Shown here one piece after another: positions 60,296-64,000 of a stretch of 64,000 nt of DNA; position 1 is the stretch's first letter, and each line of letters opens with the position of its first letter. The notes beneath the pieces were generated by a model. The model ran no database searches. It saw only the letters and a list, made by a program, of their open reading frames with translations, and had not been told where the DNA came from. The DNA is from Candidatus Gastranaerophilales bacterium (GTDB lineage Bacteria > Cyanobacteriota > Vampirovibrionia > Gastranaerophilales > Gastranaerophilaceae). The stretch covers positions 1-64,000 of the forward strand of contig CANRHZ010000001.1 of NCBI GenBank assembly GCA_947630535.1, written 5' to 3'. A program made the position numbers and the translations under genes.

Positions 60296-60883
60296 TTAGT
60301 TATTGTCTTTAGTAATAATACGGTCAATCATACCGTATTCAAGGGCTTCTTCGGGGGTCATAATGTAGTCTCTGTCGGTATCCTTTTCAATTTTTTTAAG
60401 AGTTTGTCCCGTATTTTGAGCCAAAATTTCATTTAAGGATTTTTTAATTCTGATTATTTCGGCTGCCTGAATTTCAATATCGGTAGCCTGACCTTGTGCA
60501 CCGCCTAAAGGTTGGTGAATAAGAACTCTTGAATGAGGAAGGGCAAGACGTTTTCCTTTTGTGCCCGAAGATAACAAGAATGCACCCATTGATGCGGCTT
60601 GCCCCAAGCAAATAGTAGAAACGTCAGCTCTTATGTGCTGCATTGTATCGTAAATTGCAAAACCGGCGGTAACGGAGCCGCCCGGGGAATTTATATAAAG
60701 CATAATATCTTTTTCGGGGTTTTCGCTATCAAGCAATAAAAGTTGTGCAACAACCAAATTTGCAACCATATCATCAATTGGTGTGCCCAAAAATATAATT
60801 CTTTCTCTTAAAAGTCTTGAAAATATATCAAAAGACCTTTCGCCTCTGGAAGATTGTTCTATAACTACCGGTACAAAGCTCAT
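60296..60883 (-). CDS. clpP: ATP-dependent Clp protease proteolytic subunit
   Basis: 195 aa. Catalytic triad Ser98 (GQAASMG), His123 (LIHQPLGG), Asp172. Barrel-forming serine protease working with ClpX. RBS GAAAGGAA. Lies between tig and clpX in one operon. Confidence 0.97.
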   Translation of the reverse strand: MSFVPVVIEQSSRGERSFDIFSRLLRERIIFLGTPIDDMVANLVVAQLLLLDSENPEKDIMLYINSPGGSVTAGFAIYDTMQHIRADVSTICLGQAASMGAFLLSSGTKGKRLALPHSRVLIHQPLGGAQGQATDIEIQAAEIIRIKKSLNEILAQNTGQTLKKIEKDTDRDYIMTPEEALEYGMIDRIITKDNN

Positions 60884-60907
60884 TTATAAATTCCTTTCAT
60901 AATAATA

Positions 60908-62209
60908 TTATACTGATTTTGCAACAAAAGTGTTTTTATTCAACAAAATATCATTCACTTTCTTTATTGCAGCCTGTTGTGTGATAGCGGTAAAGAAGTG
61001 AGGGTTCTGTGTAACCTCTTTTAATATTTCGTTAGGAGATGTTTTATAAGCGTTAGCAATTGCACTAACCTGCTCAACTATATCGCTCTGTTCAATTTTA
61101 ATGCCTTCAACCTTGGCAATTTTTTCAATTATAAGAGAGTTTTTAATTCTCCTTATTGATTCTTCTCTTGCCTGTTTGGTAATTGAATCGGTTCCCTGAG
61201 TTTCAATAAGCTTATTCCAATCCTGCCCCTGTTGCTCTGCCGCTCTTTTTGTTTCTTCAAATACGGCATTGATTTCTCTTTCAATCATGGACTCTTGGAT
61301 ATCTATTTTTGTTGTATCAATTACTTGATTAAATATTGCTTCAACTTTTCTTTTTTCATTTTCAATTTTTTTAGAGTCCTCAATATATTTTAAAATATCC
61401 TCTTTCAGGGCATCCACAGTTTTAAAGTTGCCGACTTTTTTTGCAAACTCATCATTTAATTCGGGAAGCACTCTTTGTCTTATTTTAATTAAATTAATTT
61501 TAAACTGCGCTTTTGCGCCTTTTAATTTTTCTTCGGCGTAATCTTCGGGGAATGTAACATCAATTGTAAATTCTTCTCCTTTTTTGTGCCCTACTATTTG
61601 TTCTGCAAACCCCGGAATAAAATTAGAATGTTCTAAATCAAGAGCATACGCTTTTCCCGACCCTCTTTCTATAGGTTCGTTATTAACAAACCCTTCAAAA
61701 TCTATAACTGCAATATCTTTATTTGTAGCTTCTCTATCTTCCTGAATTGTTTCAATGGTCGAATATCTTCTTCTGATAGCATCTATTTCAAGGTCAAGCG
61801 CATTATCAGGGATTTTATACTCACTGTATTCAACGGTCATATCTCTATAATTTCCAAGTTCAACTTCCGGTTTTAATTCGGCAGAAGCAACAATGGTTAA
61901 ATCTTTGCCCAAATCAAAACTGAAAGATTCAATAACGGGCTGAATTGCAAGTTCCAATGAATTTTCGCTTATTGCCTTTTGAAGTTCCGCCGGAAATAAA
62001 TCTTCAACAACCTGAACTTTAATTCTTTCTTGTGTTACATATTTTTCTATAACGTTTTTTGGAGCTTTTCCTTTTCTGAAGCCCGGTATATTTGTTCCTT
62101 TTGAAAAACGCATTATAGCGTTATCATAGGCTTTTTGTGCCACATCTTTATCAATTGTTATATTAATTTTTACGGTATTATTTTCTTTTTTTTCAATATT
62201 TGACGACAT
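60908..62209 (-). CDS. tig: trigger factor
   Basis: 433 aa. Ribosome-binding N-domain with the tail signature FRKGKAP (about 42-48), the central FKBP-like prolyl isomerase domain (about 155-240), and a helical C-domain. Ribosome-associated chaperone. RBS AAAGGTGAG about 6 nt before the ATG. First gene of the tig-clpP-clpX operon. Confidence 0.95.
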   Translation of the reverse strand: MSSNIEKKENNTVKINITIDKDVAQKAYDNAIMRFSKGTNIPGFRKGKAPKNVIEKYVTQERIKVQVVEDLFPAELQKAISENSLELAIQPVIESFSFDLGKDLTIVASAELKPEVELGNYRDMTVEYSEYKIPDNALDLEIDAIRRRYSTIETIQEDREATNKDIAVIDFEGFVNNEPIERGSGKAYALDLEHSNFIPGFAEQIVGHKKGEEFTIDVTFPEDYAEEKLKGAKAQFKINLIKIRQRVLPELNDEFAKKVGNFKTVDALKEDILKYIEDSKKIENEKRKVEAIFNQVIDTTKIDIQESMIEREINAVFEETKRAAEQQGQDWNKLIETQGTDSITKQAREESIRRIKNSLIIEKIAKVEGIKIEQSDIVEQVSAIANAYKTSPNEILKEVTQNPHFFTAITQQAAIKKVNDILLNKNTFVAKSV

Positions 62210-62282
62210 TTTCTCACCTTTACACTTAACTAATGATTTATTTTAGTATAACTTAAAAATAAAAAACATGGTCAATTTGATG

Positions 62283-62288
62283 TATAAT
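62283..62288 (+). promoter_or_regulatory. -10 box of nanE, leaderless spacing
   Basis: TATAAT ends 8 nt before the nanE ATG at 62297 and no Shine-Dalgarno lies between them. The preceding TG gives TGTATAAT, as for the AsmA-like gene. Confidence 0.45.
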
Positions 62289-62296
62289 TTTGAATT

Positions 62297-62995
62297 ATGG
62301 ATAAAAAAACGGTTCTTGAAAAAATTAAAAATCAAATTATTATTTCTTCTCAGGCTCAATCAGATGAACCTTTTCACAATGAAATTGCAATGAATGCAAT
62401 GATTGAAACCGTAATTAATATGGGAAAAATTAATGCTCTAAGGTTAGCAGGCAAAAGAGATATTAAAAATACAAAAGATAAATTTAAGAATAAAGTTGTT
62501 ATTATCGGTATCACAAAGCCCGATAAAATTCCTTTTAACTGTAAAGAAATTGTATACATAACACCAAGCGTTGATGATGCTAAAAGCATCATTGATGCGG
62601 GAGCCGACATTGTTGCATTTGATTCAACAAACAGAAAATCCGATAGCGCTCTTAGAGAAATGATTAATTTTATACACTCTCAAAATAAAATCGCAATGGC
62701 AGACATCTCGCAACTCATGGAAGCAAAAAGGGCTTATGAATTTGGAGTTGATATTATATCGACAACTTTAAGCGGTTATACAAAAGAAACAGAAAATAAC
62801 CCTTGTACCCCCGATTTTGAACTTCTTCAAAAATGCGCCTTAAATTTCAACATTCCCGTTATTTTAGAAGGCAAAATATGGGATAAAAATGATGTAAAAA
62901 AAGCATTTTCACTTGGTGCGTACTCTGTTGTAATCGGTTCTGCCGTAACAAGACCGCATAACATTATAGCAAAATTCAAGGAAGGACTTATATGA
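62297..62995 (+). CDS. nanE: N-acetylmannosamine-6-phosphate 2-epimerase
   Basis: 232 aa TIM barrel. The start KIKNQIIISSQAQSDEPFHN, the middle GADIVAFDST, MADIS and the end GAYSVVIGSAVTRP are NanE family features. Converts ManNAc-6-P to GlcNAc-6-P in sialic-acid or amino-sugar catabolism. Coupled (ATGA overlap) to the kinase downstream. Confidence 0.9.
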   Translation: MDKKTVLEKIKNQIIISSQAQSDEPFHNEIAMNAMIETVINMGKINALRLAGKRDIKNTKDKFKNKVVIIGITKPDKIPFNCKEIVYITPSVDDAKSIIDAGADIVAFDSTNRKSDSALREMINFIHSQNKIAMADISQLMEAKRAYEFGVDIISTTLSGYTKETENNPCTPDFELLQKCALNFNIPVILEGKIWDKNDVKKAFSLGAYSVVIGSAVTRPHNIIAKFKEGLI

Positions 62996-63864
62996 AAAAA
63001 ATTGCTCTTGGGATTGATATTGGCGGAACTAAAATATTTTATGCAAAAGTAAATGAAAAAGGTGAAATTATTTCTGATGTTATAAAAGAATACACCCCAA
63101 AAACAAGCGCTTTGATTGAGGATAAGCTCTCTCAAATTATAAAAAAATATGAAAACGAAGTAAATTCAATAGGAATTGCAACAGCAGGCGCAGTTAACAA
63201 TCAAAATAATGCAATTTTATCCTCTACCGCAAACATGCCCGAAGGATACCAAAATATTAATTTTAAGAACCTTTCTCACAAACTTAGTGTTGTTATAGAA
63301 AATGATGCAAACTGTGCAGCCTGGGCAGAATTTAAATCGGGTGCGACATCAGAATGCAATAATGCAATTATATTAACCCTCGGAACGGGTGTAGGGGGCG
63401 GCATTATAACGGATGGCAGATTACTGAAAGGTAAATCAGGAGCAGCGGGCGAGATGCATTTTAAAATGTCGGTTGATAAAAAAAGAAAATGCACTTGCGG
63501 GGAATATGACTGTTTTGAAATTTACGCTTCGGGGCTTGGCTTAAGACTTACATATAAAGATATAACCGGCCTTGATATTTCAACATACGATATCACAGAC
63601 AAAGCAAAGAATAATGATAAAGATGCGATTTTAGCAATCAAAAAGTGGAATGAATATATTGCAATTGGTATACTCGGGCTAAATAACATTTTTGATACCG
63701 AAGTTGTTGCGCTTTCAGGTTCAATGGCCGAGTTTGCAGATTGCAATTTTATTGAAAACTATGTTAATGAAAAAACTGTTACAACAAAAACAAAAGTAAC
63801 TTTATGTACAAAAGGTGTATATGCCGGATTAATTGGTGCGGGGCTTATTTCTTTAACAAAGTAA
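62992..63864 (+). CDS. ROK-family sugar kinase, probable ManNAc kinase
   Basis: 290 aa. GIDIGGTK at 8-15 (phosphate loop), ENDANCAAWAE (about 103-113), LGTGVGGGI (about 132-140), the H-containing GEMHFKM and a zinc CxCGxxxC (CTCGEYDC) identify ROK kinases. Pairing with nanE makes N-acetylmannosamine the likely substrate; glucokinase is the alternative. Confidence 0.88.
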   Translation: MKKIALGIDIGGTKIFYAKVNEKGEIISDVIKEYTPKTSALIEDKLSQIIKKYENEVNSIGIATAGAVNNQNNAILSSTANMPEGYQNINFKNLSHKLSVVIENDANCAAWAEFKSGATSECNNAIILTLGTGVGGGIITDGRLLKGKSGAAGEMHFKMSVDKKRKCTCGEYDCFEIYASGLGLRLTYKDITGLDISTYDITDKAKNNDKDAILAIKKWNEYIAIGILGLNNIFDTEVVALSGSMAEFADCNFIENYVNEKTVTTKTKVTLCTKGVYAGLIGAGLISLTK

Positions 63865-63866
63865 AA

Positions 63867-64000
63867 TTAATTCTTTTTCATTATTACAAGCTCTCTTGTG
63901 TAGTTTTCCGGCAAAGGAAGTTTGTATGGAATTAATTTATAAAAGCTTAAATTAGGATATTTTTTTATGGCATAATTTAGTTCTTCTTCAACGTTTTTTG
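63867..64000 (-). CDS. 3' end of a leftward gene (partial)
   Basis: On the minus strand an open frame runs in from the window edge and ends at the stop complementary to 63867-63869. The visible tail includes LNYAIKKYPNLSFYKLIPY and ends VIMKKN. Convergent with the kinase. I cannot name it from 44 residues. Confidence 0.6.
   Translation of the reverse strand, partial: KNVEEELNYAIKKYPNLSFYKLIPYKLPLPENYTRELVIMKKN

Overview
The window is A+T-rich chromosome of a diderm bacterium carrying one complete, apparently intact prophage of about 39.9 kb (4364-44298). Diderm character follows from an AsmA/TamB-like protein, TonB-ExbB-ExbD-ExbD and Lgt. The host gene set and the low G+C suggest Vampirovibrionia/Melainabacteria (Gastranaerophilales-like). 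That placement is inference; no rRNA is present.

Left host flank (1-3.4 kb): a small unknown protein, a maltose acetyltransferase-type enzyme (maa), a zinc alcohol dehydrogenase and a GNAT-like protein. Next comes a graveyard (3486-4363). It holds a decayed copy of a piece of the prophage's 1800-aa virion gene, a Fic pseudogene with two nonsense codons, and two stacked copies of the prophage's own right-end/attachment sequence. Related phages therefore appear to have used the same tRNA gene before.

Prophage: a temperate T7-like podovirus integrated in the 3' half of a tRNA-CAU gene. Running left to right are the gp7.3-like protein, portal, scaffold, capsid followed by a terminator as in T7, tail tubes A and B, internal virion proteins (one with an M23 peptidase, one of 1800 aa with an embedded GNAT-like domain), tail fibre, discoidin-like adhesin, lysis genes and terminase. 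A 546-bp palindrome-rich gap follows, then accessory genes, a second tyrosine recombinase, and a leftward S24 repressor operon that includes a secreted protein. Rightward from the repressor come a T7-type RNA polymerase, SSB, endonuclease I, primase-helicase, DNA polymerase, endonuclease VII, 5'-3' exonuclease, a dATP/dGTP diphosphohydrolase-like protein, Xis and Int. This is the T7 gene order, opened between the exonuclease and portal modules by the attachment site. The repressor module sits between terminase and RNA polymerase, so lysogeny is probably held by shutting off the polymerase.

Right host flank (44.3-64 kb): tRNA; hisB and a HisC-HAD phosphatase fusion; a YkgJ-type cysteine protein; gpmI; lgt with a TPR lipoprotein; a giant AsmA/TamB-like protein; two exported proteins; a tonB-exbB-exbD-exbD cluster; tig-clpP-clpX; nanE and a ROK kinase. 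Several host genes have a -10 box 6-8 nt before their start codon and no Shine-Dalgarno, which suggests leaderless mRNAs. Most phage genes carry good Shine-Dalgarno sequences.
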